DNA of 64,000 nt from Acholoe squamosa (Eukaryota > Annelida > Polychaeta > Phyllodocida > Polynoidae). The DNA lies in assembly GCA_949317995.1 (NCBI GenBank), contig OX439038.1, positions 59,540,813 to 59,604,812 on the forward strand, read 5' to 3'. Positions 10,800 to 22,800 of this stretch are shown piece by piece (the stretch's first letter is position 1; every line of letters starts with the position of its first letter). Below the pieces are notes generated by a model. The model saw only the letters and a list, made by a program, of their open reading frames with translations. It was not told where the DNA came from and searched no databases. The position numbers and the translations under genes are program-made.

Positions 10800-13700
10800 A
10801 TGGTGGGTATATATTTACATAAACTGCATGATCCGAACACGAATATGTAGTTTATCAATGCGTCTATTGTACAATGGGTAATGTTGACGGAAAGCTAAAG
10901 TAGAGTTCATTATATGGACAGGTGAGGTGGGCCTTACAGCTTACTCCACTGAGGACCACTCCCCACTAGTCTAGTGACTGACTAGTTTTAGTGTTGGGGT
11001 TTCCACACCGTCTGCCGCTCAGCCTCAGGGAGCTCTGTACAGAGCTATCATCATAAATTCATATGCCTAGGGACCGGTTGGCAGGTCTAACTAGTCTAGT
11101 CCCGGGGGGGGGCACTCTCTATGTAAGGTATACCACATATGTGCGGCTGGCAAGGGTACTTTTTCAAGGAAAAGTCCCTAGCAAGCCTCCTGTTTCAGCC
11201 ACAAATGTCCCTAGCAAGGGTCTCCTTTTCAGCAAAATGTCCCTAGCAAGGGTCAACTTTCAGCAAAATACCCCGATTTACGCAGGAAATTTCGAAATTT
11301 TCTTGGACATAAGCACAGTTTTTTATGAAAATAGCATGATCCAAATTCAATTTTCTCCCCAGTCAGTGTAAATTTAAGACATTTTGAAACAAATCTAGGA
11401 TTATTGAGTCAAAAGTGCCCTAGCAAGGGTAGGCTTTCGAAGAAAAACCCCGCGAATGAGTGCCCTAGCAAGGGTAAGGGTTGTCGTGGGTTCAGCCTCA
11501 CACCTGTATCAAAAAAAATTGAAGTGCCCCCCCCCCCCCGGGAGTCTAGTCACTGACTCTAGTGACTGACTCACTGAGACTTAGTGTCACTCTTCTTGAA
11601 AACTGACTCACAGATTCAGGCAGTCAGTTTGAGTGAGTCACTATGGCCAGTATGGGCTTTAAGAGAAGGCAGTGGTCATTAGGGAGTGATCATTTTTTAA
11701 CAACAGGGGGGGGGGCTGGTGGGTTTGAGGGGGGGTCAGAATTTTTTCAACCCCTTGACCGGGGGGGGAGTCAGAATTTTTTCAACACCTCTGATGGGGG
11801 AGTCAAAATAATTTCATCTGTTTCCAGTGGAAAACCCCGCGCATTACTATAGGCTAAAAGGGGACGTTCGCGCACGATTTTTGTCCCTTATGGGGGGGGT
11901 CGAAAAAATGTTACCCCCTCAAGAGGGGGGGGCAAAATTTTTTTCGCGCATCTGCACGCAAACCCACCAGCCCCCCCCCCCATGTTATTAAAAAATGATC
12001 ACTCCCTTATTTGGCAACAAAGAGGGAGTGGGTTTGAGGGGTAAGATTACCACGGTACGTAAAAACTTTTGACACCTACTCCTGTCCTGAGGCCCGGAGT
12101 GAGGGTGGGGGGGGGGGGGTAAAACGTATGTTAAAGACAAATGCTACAACATCCCAAAATTTGGTTCTGCTACTGATTATCTCAAAAAACTCTGGATTAT
12201 AATAGTACCGTAATCTCCCGCGTATAAGACGCGTCCTCTAGGCCAAACAAAATGCTGGGGGGTCTTATAGCTTTCTCTCAAGTTGGGTGTGCGTCTTATA
12301 CGAGGGGTAATTTTACTATAGAAATGTACTAATCTTACAAATTTCATCCTTAAAATGTGCGTCTTATACGCGAAAATGCATGTGCTTAGTTTGGGGTGCG
12401 TCTTATACGCGCAGCGCGTCTTCTACGCTAGAGTTTACGGTATGATGTACTGACATTAAGAAAATGCAAAAAAAAAATCTATATGTCACGGTGCTTATTA
12501 TCACAGAACCGGTAGGCCTATGACAGTTTAAGTGTAAAATGCTATAGAACTATTAGAAGCATATAGGAAAACTATTTTTAGGGTATGCCCGTTCTATATA
12601 TAGATATATCTATATGTAGAGGAGGCTCACCCTTATTGGTGTTGGGGTGGGTAGAATGGTCTGAAATGGAAGATGGCTTCTGCTCAGAAAAAACGCTATG
12701 TAGAGGTAAATTATCTATCCAATCTATCTGTCATCTAATGATTGACATAGATGTCCTTCCTATTCTGTTTTCATTTTTTTCAAAATATTTATGAAAAAGG
12801 TGTTTTCAGGAAGGTTAAAATCAAAGACTAAATTGATTCTCTGTATGGCCCTAGATTGCCTGCAGAGGTTTTCTGCCCGGGGGCCACTCCCTATATGTTC
12901 AATAGTAACCATGTGCGTACATGGCCCTTGACTTGGTACCCCTTTTAGTGGGGGGAAATTCAACCAAAATATACCCCTTGGTCAAGTCTGCTAATGTTTT
13001 GGGGCCCTCGAGGGAATACTACACTTTGCCCCCCCCCCCCCATAATATAGCCACAGTATGCTATATTATACTATGATTTCAAAATTCACTGCCAATCTTC
13101 CCTAGAATAGCAGCCACACCCTTCCAGTAAAACATGTTTTACTCTTAACTGCAATGTAGTATTGAAGTGTTGTATTTTTGTGTCATGTCTCATAGGTAAT
13201 GCCTCTCTCTTTTTCTTCAAGACTCTCTAGATAGAAAGAGGACATCTATACAAACATTTTGATAAAATCAATGGTGATCAGAAATGAGCTGAACAAAATA
13301 TGCACAGGTAAAATGGTCCACTTAGACTGTGAAAAGACATTAAGATAGTGCCCTTTATAAGTTTTGTTTTTTTGCCACCAGGTGGCTTCTGTGTATCTTG
13401 GCTCATTTGTCTTTAATCAGGAGTGAGGTTGTGTACAGACGCGCAAAAAAATTGATATTCCTGGGGGAGGGGCCGAAATCACACACTATTGCAGTCTTTT
13501 AACCTATACGATTAGTAAGTAACGTGCATGCTTTTTTTGCTGAAAACAGGTAAAATTATTTTGCCCAGTTATCAATTAAAGGGGTCGAAAAAAAATTCCC
13601 ACAACCCCTCAAGGGTTGAAAAAATTCACCCTCTTGTTAAAAATGATCTCTGGAGCTCTGAATTCACACGTCTGATACAGTGCAAATGTTGGCGGTGGTA

Positions 13701-16700
13701 GATCCTTACTATAATTCAGTGCGCCTTTAAATATTGATGGAGGGGTGTCGCTGTGTTAAATGTGATGCAGTACGCCCAGTAGGCCTAACATGGGTGGGTG
13801 TGTCCTGTACATTTCTGTTATAAAGGCTTGGGAAGGTAGGAGGGGGGGGGGTAGAATTGTCAGAAAATAGAGCATGTTATCATCCATGGACGGCCCTGGC
13901 CTAGGCCGAAAGAGGTAATTTCCACATCCCCCTCAGAGTCTCAGTTGTTTACGCCCCCTGTCTGTTGACAATAAATGATACCTACATACATTGATCATAG
14001 TCTAAGAACACGTTGTTTTCCCAGCATGGAAGATTGAAAGTCAAGACGACTGCAGAACAGCAGGAAGCAAAAAGGAAAGAGCGAGAGAAGAAGCTAAAAC
14101 TCTACACTGCAGGCACAGAGAAGGTGTTCGAAAAGGTAGTGCACATGTACCAATAGATTGATTATACGTGCACTTGAAAGTAACCAGTAATTATTGTAGC
14201 AAATAACATGTTTTATAGAACAAATACCAGTGTTTGAATAGTTCCAGGTACATTGTATTTGTGTTAAATATAGCGTGTAATGCAACTCCGTGTTAGCTTG
14301 GTTAGGTGATTTTTTTTCTTCCAAACATTTTATACCAAGTCGCATCAAACAAATTATGTTCTTCATCCAGAGACGCAATGCAGAATATGACAACGAAGGC
14401 CTCACTGTATCTGGTGAACTCCTGGCTGCAAACCCAGACTTCTATACCTTGTGGAATTTCCGGAGGGAAACCTTCCTGAATTTCAAAGAAACAAGGTTGG
14501 TCCTTGAGATTTTGATCTATTTATAATAAAGACTGAATTTTAGATGAAATTAAAACGGAGAAATAAACAGGATAATCACAATTCTATATGTACATAAGGT
14601 TTATCAAAATACAAACGTAGGGGAACTTCATCTTTAAAAAAAAATCACTTCCATTGATGTGGATCTTGAGATAGGCAGATTGTACGTAGAGAGCAGACCA
14701 ACTGTTTGGTGGTATATAGGGACATAGAACATAGAAACCTTAAGTGTGATACATGAAATATATGCAGTATATATGTAACTAGGTATGCGCACGCTCTCTT
14801 TGGAAATAGACACTTCAATGTTTGATAATCCCCATTTCAGGATTTAAAGTAAAAATAAATAAAAGACATATACCGTAGGTGAGGATAAGTATAAACTCTA
14901 TCGTTGTGTATCTTCTATAGGTCAGAACAGGAGATGAAGGAGCTCTATGATACAGAGCTGGGTTTCCTGGAGGCGTGTCTGCGGGTTAACCCAAAGTCGT
15001 ACGGCACGTGGCATCACCGCTGCTGGGTGATGGACAATACACCAACACCAGACTGGAAACATGAACTCAAACTCTGCAACCGATGTCTGGAGTTGGACGA
15101 GAGGAATTGTAAGTACATGTACTAGTACCTTTAATGAGCAATGGAGATGGTAATGAAAGAGGATATTTAAACTGCACATTCAGGCCGCTTATGGCCTGAA
15201 CCTACCAGGCTAATGGATTGCACTCACCTTTAGGCTCTTACCTTTTACCCTGCACAGTGCAAAAGCAACCCTTAATCCACGTAGGAAAAACAAAAGACAG
15301 TAATTTTAAAACTCGAAGACATCATATGTTGAGATAGTGATTACTGATAGCCACTGAATTCTTCTTGCATTTTTCTTCTTGCAGTTCACTGCTGGGACTA
15401 CCGACGCATTGTTGTGAATCGTGCAAAGGTTCCTCTAGAAAAAGAGTTCACGTTTACCACTGATAAGATCAGTTCAAACTTCTCCAACTTCTCATCGTGG
15501 CATTACCGCAGTAAACTTCTGCCAAAGCTCCATCCGGACGCTGCTCACCCTGTAGGCATTAAAGAAGATGTCTTATTTGAGGGTGAGTGAAACTTTATTT
15601 TCTCTCTCAGTTTTTATGCCCGGATATGTATCGGTAGACACATATGTGGAATTCAGTGTCATTTAAAAGCTTCAGATGACATATTTTTGTGTAATGAGTT
15701 TGTAAATTGTACATTACAGAGTACGAGTTGACCCAGAATGCCTTCTTCACTGACCCCAACGACCAAAGTGCCTGGTTCTACTATAGGTGGCTGCTGGGTA
15801 GAGGGAGTAAGTATTGCCTTTTCAGAGATGGATTACAGTGATGGAAGCAAAGACAAATTTACATCATCATTTCATCCTACAAATTCATTGATATTATTTA
15901 TGTTTGGCTGAAATAAATGTACCATTGCATATCTTTTTGCGGTTGAAAAAATGTTGATTGATATTCATGGTATGGCTGAATACAATATAATATCGAGTAC
16001 AAATAGAAATATGTTTTTTTGGTCATTTTGCAATCTTGTTCTCTATTTAGAACACATGGGAAAGTGGCAATTTGGCAGAGCCATCCATCATTCTGATAAA
16101 CTATTTTCTATTTCACGTAGGTGAGAAGCCCTTCAACATCCGGCTCCTTTATGTTTCAAGGGCACGTACCAAGCCAATGGTCATGGTGACCCTAACTAGA
16201 GTTGTCAAGGTAGGATCCCCAATTTAATGTTTTGTTTTTGAATTTCTCTGAATCATAGTGTACATTCTCTAAATATGGTAGGAATGTTAGGTATTCACAA
16301 AGGCCTCTTTGGGGTTGTAAAGCGCTTGAAAAATATTTACAAAAGGGTTGATTAAAGCAAGGACTTGTACAATAGTAAATTAGTTTGTTAAGTACTTAGA
16401 ATGCAGTAGGTCTACTTTTCGAGACCTTTGCCCCTTCGGCAGTACTATTTCAAAAGGTGTCACAAATCTAGAGCCTTTTTACAGCTGTTTTCTCTAAATG
16501 AATCTAAAGTATTTTAAGTTTTCATGTAACTGAAACATTAAATGACTCTGTCGTCTACAGGTGGGTAAGGACTGTCAGCTACGTCTGATGGTGGACAGCG
16601 AGCGGGTAAAGGACGTCACTTGGTACACTCCCAGTAAAACCAACTACAGCAACGTCTGGGTATCCTTGACAACCAGATGTGGCACGTGCCACTCTGCGCT

Positions 16701-19700
16701 ACTGATACACACACAAAGTGTTGGTTGACATGCCTAAGTCTGTGGGACCAGTTTCATTAGTTCAAGTATGATAGGGAAGTAGTCGCAGGCACTTGCAATT
16801 ATGTTGGGCTGAGATAATTAGGCCTGGAGGCACTTTCTCTTTTCTAGACTCCTTGTTAGTTGTAGAACATTTAAGTGATTAATTCTGGAAATTGATGAAT
16901 TTATGGTGGTGTACGTTGGTCTAAATGAATACCTCTAATTTTTACATGGTATTGGCTTTCTCATTCTGTAAAGAATTATAACTTCTGTGTTTGTAATGAC
17001 TTTGACTAGAGTCGGTGTTAAGCAAAATACAAGTATAGGGAATAACATAAATTCTCGCTTATAAGCTGCAAGTTGCATACCTGGTAAGCACACTTAGACT
17101 TAAGGCAGTCTTACAAGCCACACTGGATATAATCCTTAACTTTAGTCAAGTGTTGTGACCTGGTGGCAGAGCCCGGTGAACACAATATTCAGGTTAAATT
17201 ACGGACTGCGAGTGACGACAAGACTATTGATAATTGGAGCTGTGTACTTGGGAAGGACAAACAAGAGGCCAAATACACATCCAACTTTAAACCTGGAATG
17301 CTGTTTGGGTAAATTATTTTTTTGTCGGGATGGGAAATGACAATAGAGGCACTTACAAGTAATCGACACCCTCATCAGCTTGACTATAGTCTAAAATGTA
17401 CATTAAATCTGATAAAACGGCCCTTAAGGAGTAGTTAAACACTAATGTATTTTTGTAGATGTATAAAGATTCCCTCAAAGTTTGACAGGTTTGAATGCTG
17501 TTTAGAAATATGACGTGAGAGATATGTTGTGGATCTTAGATATTGGTTATTGGTAGACCTTTGTATGTTAGATTATTGACAGATGACACTGATTTATCTC
17601 TAGATCAGACCTCAGTGCGTGTGCAACAACGACTCTCCAAGAGCAACTTGAGCAGTGCCAACAGCTTCATGAACTGGAACCAGAAAACAAATGTAACAAT
17701 CATAGTCATTACATTTATATTTGCACGTTTAGAGCTTTCTTTCACAGAAAATAGATTTGATAGATATTCAATCAAAAAGATTACTGTTGCGAGTGTTTGT
17801 CAATCCATTCATCCGTGCAGATTTTCTTTGAATCACCTAGTTCCCTCCAACTCAATTCAATATAAAAATAAACAGACAACGTCCAAAAGTTCCCTCTTAT
17901 ACAGTCTAGGAACCGTACAGCGCGTAATATAGATTAAATCGAAGTTCTTGTTTTCCCACATATATACGAATCAAAAGAAATTACTCATAAACTCTATTGA
18001 TTTGTGTTCATGCCACATGTGGGGTTAACTATATGGCCCCATTAATTAAATAAAAAGTAACGCAGGTTCTTGTCTTGGTTGGTCATGTATTAGCTTGTTA
18101 ACTTGATAAGTGGTTGGTGTGGCTGTGGTTGGGGAGCAGCAGCTGCACAGCACACGTCTCTCTCCCTCACGTCCTCTCTGCCCTCTGTCTGAGTGGTGCC
18201 CAGTGCTCACCCAGATCCCTCCCCTGTCCTGGAGCAGCTCCCTCCTACCCCTAGCAGCTCACCCCTGTAAGGTGGCTCCCTCTACTACACACATATGGCT
18301 ATACTACACACAAAGGCCATATTGTATAGAAAATAACATCATTAAATATCTTGCAACATGCAGTCAAACATTACAATGGTGTTATCCTTCCAGGGGCCAT
18401 GCTGACCATCTTAGCTCTGACTCGAGCATTGGATACCATTAAACATGCGGATGAAACATTTATCTTCCTGGACAAGCTAAAATTAGTAGATCCCATGAGG
18501 GTCAACTACTATAATGACCTTCGTAAGTTATTTTCCTTTGCTGTAAACCAGAGTACATGTATCTCATTGTTTCGCAACTACCGTAATCTCCTACGTATAA
18601 GACGCATCCTCTAGGCCAAACAAAAGGCTGGTGCGTCTTATAGCATTCTCCCAAGAAGGGGGTGCGTCTTATACGTGGGGTATTTTTACTATAGAACAGT
18701 ACTGAATTTACAAAATTCACCCCTAAGAGGTGTGTCTTATACGCAAACCAGCCTTTCCTGAGTTGGGGGTGCGTCTTATATGCGCACCGCGTCTTCTACA
18801 CAAGAGATTACGGTAATAATGAGAACTTGTATATCAGTCTATCATCTAGATTTTTGCGATTGTTTATAGCAACCTCATTGGTTAATACCTCATAGGTCAA
18901 TGTTTCAATGGAATATTCCGTCATGTTCACTCCCTATATCCCCTTTTCCCTGGGCTATTGATGGAATAAATGGTAAAACCAATTATCCATATTCTATTCT
19001 GAGTACAAATCATAAACCCGACACTAGATCTTGGTACAATGAAGTGTTGTATGACTCACAGATACTTGAATTTGACTGTTACAGGTAGTAAGTATGTTAT
19101 TGAGAACGCTATAGAGTCTAGTCCCAAAGGTGGAGTGGTCGAGTTGAACCTGCATAGCCGACAGCTGACTTCGCTATACCACCTCGACCACCTGGTCATT
19201 GCCAAGACAGTTGACCTCAGCGACAACCAGATCTCGTCACTGCGCGGGTTTGAAGTGCTGCAGTGTTTGAAGACACTGAATGTGGACGATAACCGCATCT
19301 CATTGTGTGAGGGTCTGCAGGGTCTCGACTGTCTACAAGAACTGTCCCTTCGTAACAATTGTATCCTTTATACATGTTGTATAGATGAAGTTGGGTTCAG
19401 GGGAATCCGTTTGAAGTGGTCATTTCTTTTTTTCGCTATTCTTTCATTGTAATAACAATTTAGATTTTCAGTATTGAGGTGCCCATATTAATAGATTAAA
19501 AGAATATATTACATTGAAATTTGAAATAGAATATTTTGATTTCCTTTTATGATACCTGAAAGGCTGATATTATAAAAAAGGGTCTCTGAAATCAAATATA
19601 CATGATATAAAAATGTTTTTATATATTATAACCAATAATGATTAAATATATAGTAAACACAACTACAATATCAGACATGCAGTTTATGAAGTTTTATTAC

Positions 19701-19966
19701 TTATAACAAGTAGATACACTGTATGATCACAACGTTTCGACAAATAATTTGTCTTCTTCAGGTGATGAATATAAAAATCCCTATGCACTTTGATTGTTAT
19801 TCGCCTTAACCAATCACCAGGTATTTCTGATGTCAGTGCGCTATCACCATTAGTCTCATGTGTCAATCTTCAGACCATTCACTTGGAAGGAAATCCACTC
19901 ACCTCCAATGCTGACTTCCAGGATCAAGTTCACCTCCTACTTCCTCATGTTACATCGATAAGCTAA
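10800..19966 (+). CDS. RABGGTA: Rab geranylgeranyltransferase alpha subunit
   Basis: Regulatory subunit of Rab GGTase, the cytosolic enzyme that geranylgeranylates C-terminal cysteines of Rab GTPases presented by REP. Exons by splice site and phase: ATG at 10800-10802 (weak, ATG directly before a GT donor), 14025-14135, 14371-14495, 14921-15108, 15385-15582, 15720-15806, 16121-16209, 16561-16659, [one exon not found], 17170-17308, 17604-17692, 18394-18522, 19085-19360, 19821-19966 (stop TAA). The N-terminus HGRLKVKT matches the family, including the conserved His2. Prenyltransferase-alpha (PPTA) repeats follow: [62 protein letters not shown]. An Ig-like insert is at 16121-17308, and the C-terminal leucine-rich repeats ([27 protein letters not shown]) are at 19085-19966. 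Exon 16659 ends in phase 0 while 17170 needs phase 1, so about 10-15 residues are missing. Confidence 0.92.
11094..11550. mobile_element. MITE-like element with CCCTAGCAAGGG repeats
   Basis: Lies in RABGGTA intron 1. It is bounded by inverted TCTAGTCCCGGGGGGG (11095 onward) and CCCCCCGGGAGTCTAGT (ending near 11550). Inside, the near-palindromic word CCCTAGCAAGGG or a close variant recurs at about 11146, 11176, 11208, 11240, 11409 and 11461. There is no coding capacity. Confidence 0.5.
11682..12006. mobile_element. PIF/Harbinger-type MITE, family H1, copy 1
   Basis: Terminal inverted repeats GGGAGTGATCATTTTTTAAC and GATCACTCCC are flanked by TTA on both sides (11679-11681, 12007-12009). A 3-bp TWA duplication with a GGG start is typical of PIF/Harbinger. 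The interior is G-runs and C-runs, so the whole element can fold into a hairpin. Sits in RABGGTA intron 1. Other copies: 37325, 39616, 40326. Confidence 0.75.
12208..12440. mobile_element. 233-bp MITE with TA target duplication, copy 2
   Basis: Same length and termini as the copy at 2275 (starts CCGTAATCTCCCGCGTATAA, ends GAGTTTACGG), flanked by TA. It is nearly identical internally, so one of the two inserted recently or both came from a young source. Lies in RABGGTA intron 1. Confidence 0.75.
12441..14024. other. Remainder of RABGGTA intron 1
   Basis: No exon-like open frame with splice sites is seen. It holds several poly-C/poly-G tracts (13029-13040, 13843-13850) and degraded G-rich hairpin pieces near 13450-13640. 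Confidence 0.4.
18581..18813. mobile_element. 233-bp MITE with TA target duplication, copy 3
   Basis: Begins CCGTAATCTCCTACGTATAA and ends AGAGATTACGG, with TA on both sides. The length equals the copies at 2275 and 12208, but this one is more diverged. It lies in the RABGGTA intron between exons 18394-18522 and 19085-19360. Confidence 0.7.
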
Positions 19967-20007
19967 CCTAATTATGAATTTAGTCTCTGCTCATTGTGAT
20001 TAAACAT

Positions 20008-20263
20008 CCTTTAAGGGCCACGTAAGGCCATGTGGGGTCTCCAGCTTCATGACTATTTGTTGTCACAATGCACCAATGCAGTTCTGGCAATTCAACGTTG
20101 TATAACTGCATTGGTGCATTGGGCCGATATTTTGGGAGGGTATCAACCCCTGATGGTGAACATGATGCATGAATCCAGTCCTGTATATAGTCACTCACCA
20201 GGGCTGCATCCATGCATCATGGCGATCAGTGGACATAATGTTGTAATATGTGGGCCTTAAAGG
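20008..20263. mobile_element. 256-bp inverted-repeat (MITE-like) element
   Basis: The outer ends CCTTTAAGGGCCAC and TGGGCCTTAAAGG are inverted. Within it, CAATGCACCAATGCAGTT (about 20067) and AACTGCATTGGTGCATTG (about 20104) form a perfect 18-bp inverted pair, and ATGATGCATG pairs with CATGCATCAT. It looks like a small non-autonomous element or cruciform-prone sequence just past the RABGGTA stop. Confidence 0.45.
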
Positions 20264-20703
20264 CTCAGATTCAGCTCTGCACCATGCACTGCCGCATACT
20301 TATCTACACGTTTATTGGCTCAGGGACTCCCTGAGTTAAGGCTGCCGGGTTGGCAGGGTCCATTTCAAATTTCAAGACATCAAAATGTTAATCTTAATTT
20401 TTTATAAGAAATTATAGTCATTCTCTCACAAAACTCATTTGGATTAATAGAAAAGAGGTGTATCTTCCTATTACATGAACTTCAACCAGAAAAAAAATTG
20501 TTGCATGTCAAAAGAAAGCTGGAAAAGGGACTAGCAAAAACTCCAAATTTGCAAACTTTTGCCTTTCCCATTGAAACCTATATATAAGCCAATTTCATCT
20601 CAAGTCTATTCCTCATAGAGTCCAATAGTAAAGGTTCCAGGATGAATGCAAAGCATCTGAAATTAAGACACTTTGCCCTCTGTGAGATGACAATTTCTAC
20701 TCC

Positions 20704-21032
20704 GAGATAGCAATTTTGAAATTGGCTCGACAATTCTTGCTCTCATTAATCCTGCGCATGCACGAGAACTCTACTATAAATACAGCGATCCGCCATCTTT
20801 TATTTTAGTAACTATGCCAGGTGAGGGGGCCAGGGGGTCAGTGGTCAGGTGTCCAGGCGTCAGGGGGCCAGGTTCCAGGAGGCCAGCATGCCAGGGGGCC
20901 AGCATGCCAGGGGGTTCAGTAAGAAAAGATGACACCAGACTGGTGTCAGTACATGTAAATTTTGAAATTGGCATGACAAATCTTGCTCTCCTCAAGACAG
21001 CGATCTGCCATCTTTTATTTTAGTAACCATGC
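20704..21032. repeat. Local duplication and CCAGGGGGCC minisatellite
   Basis: TTTTGAAATTGGC, then ATCTTTTATTTTAGTAAC, then ATGCC occur at both 20710-20818 and 20957-21031. Between them lies a C/G-rich minisatellite with the word CCAGGGGGCCAG repeated. An inverted relative of the minisatellite and its flank is at about 26383-26470. Confidence 0.5.
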
Positions 21033-22800
21033 CTTGTGGCGTATGGATCTGGAGTACTTTTTCCCTCTGATCAACCTTGCGCTATCAAAAATTTGTTTTG
21101 ACAAAAAAAAAAAAAAAATTTGACTGAGAAAGATTTTTATCAAAACACCAAAAGGTGACTGTTGCGAGCATGCCCCCGACACCACATGTTGACTGTCCAC
21201 CCACTAGCTCCTGCTGTTCCCATCTATTTCTACTGGAAGCAGTGTATGTTTAGTAGGTAATTAGTCGACTGTGTCCATCAACTGGTAGCATAATCACCAT
21301 GAGGCTTAAAGGGAGCGCAGATGTCCGTGTTTAGTCCTGGTACTGGCATTACCGGCATGTTTAACTTGACAATTGCTATCTCTGTTAATAATAGGAGTAC
21401 AAGCCATTGTAATATATCGTTTTGAGGTAGCACGTCATGGAGGTCAATATTAGATCATCATATTTCAGTTTTGAGCAAGATTAAAAACTTTAGTGTACAA
21501 AAAGATAGAAAAGGGGTTTATGAAGTGGTTTTGTGATCTATATCACACATTCAATCTTTTGAGTGTTGGGGGTCTGGTACATGTATGGACATGGATAGGT
21601 ACATGTGGTGTTGTGTGGATAACCGACCCTGAGTCATGTGTGCTTAAAGGCACCATGCCAATTCATTTTATATTCAGCAATTATTGTCTTCCACTGACTA
21701 TAGCGACACCAATAAATCATAAATTGCTACAGAATTATCAAAGATTATGCCTCTATTGGTCTTTTTATTTGAGCTCAAAACATTTTTTTTCTGTTTGGTT
21801 AGGGACAGGCTTATTGATTTACTATTGCTGATGTAGAAAATGAGAGGAAGGAAGACTTAAGTCTGAGCTCCTTGTCGCACCTAAGTGGGGTTAATGATTC
21901 ATCAGATTCAATAATGTAATATCATTTTTTTAATGTAATGTAATATCATGTAGGTAGAATAATTTACGTTGGCATTTTAAGGATTGTGAAACTATGATGA
22001 TACCTGGTGCTTGTAGACACAGGAACTGACAGACCCATTACACAAAGGAAGAATAGCAGAGTTCCAGCTGATAATGAGTTATCAGAGAGCTTAAAAAATA
22101 GAGATCAATCAGTTCTATATCAAAGCCAACATCAGAAGAAAATAGTTGAAAGTTCTCTCCATGAACATTCCTCACCCAGGTTTACCTAATTACTACAACT
22201 TTCATCTTGCCGCATCTTCATGTGCACCTGGTCTTTAAAATTAAAAGCCTTTGGAAAAATTTGCAATGGTCGTCTTTGTCTTGTCACCTGTCCCTTTTCA
22301 TTTATGCCTCATACCCCATTGTAACATTATAATTTTATCAAATTCCCGTAAAACCTACACATTAGTGCCCCATCTTTTTGATGTGCATGTAGAGAGTAGG
22401 AAGTAATTTCTGATACATTGTCTCGAGAAAATATTGATTTAAATGGAGCCATTTACTTAAATCTAGACCTCTCTTTTTAAGAAATTCTGATGTATTGTGT
22501 GCGCTCATAAATTTCGAGCACTAGTCATCCCCTACATTTGAGGTTTAAATTCTAGCATGCTCGAACTTGACTCCTTTCCATGATGGATGAAGTGAGTTGG
22601 TTTGGTCTGGGGTCCGAGTATGATGGAGCGATCAATAAACGTTTGGAAAAAAGAATGGGTAGGGTAAAACATAACCTATTGACACTACGGATATTCTTCT
22701 GGCCTGTAGACATAATGTTATCATGCATTAAATGGCAGAATAATCTTAAAAATGGGTAAACTGACCAATTGGGACCCTGCTATAGATATAAAAACAATCA

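Larger units (their letters stand above)
19967..22800. other. RABGGTA 3' side and convergent intergenic region
   Basis: No further coding exon is supported. It contains a 256-bp inverted-repeat element (20008-20263), a local duplication (20704-21032) and a CCAGGGGGCC minisatellite (about 20816-20920). AATAAA occurs at 21711, but whether RABGGTA uses it cannot be judged. Short open frames here (for example 22007-22189) lack splice context or homology. Confidence 0.4.

Noticed and set aside
22007-22189. 60-residue plus-strand frame as a further RABGGTA exon
   Set aside because: RABGGTA already ends with a family-typical C-terminus at 19966, and no phase-compatible link exists.
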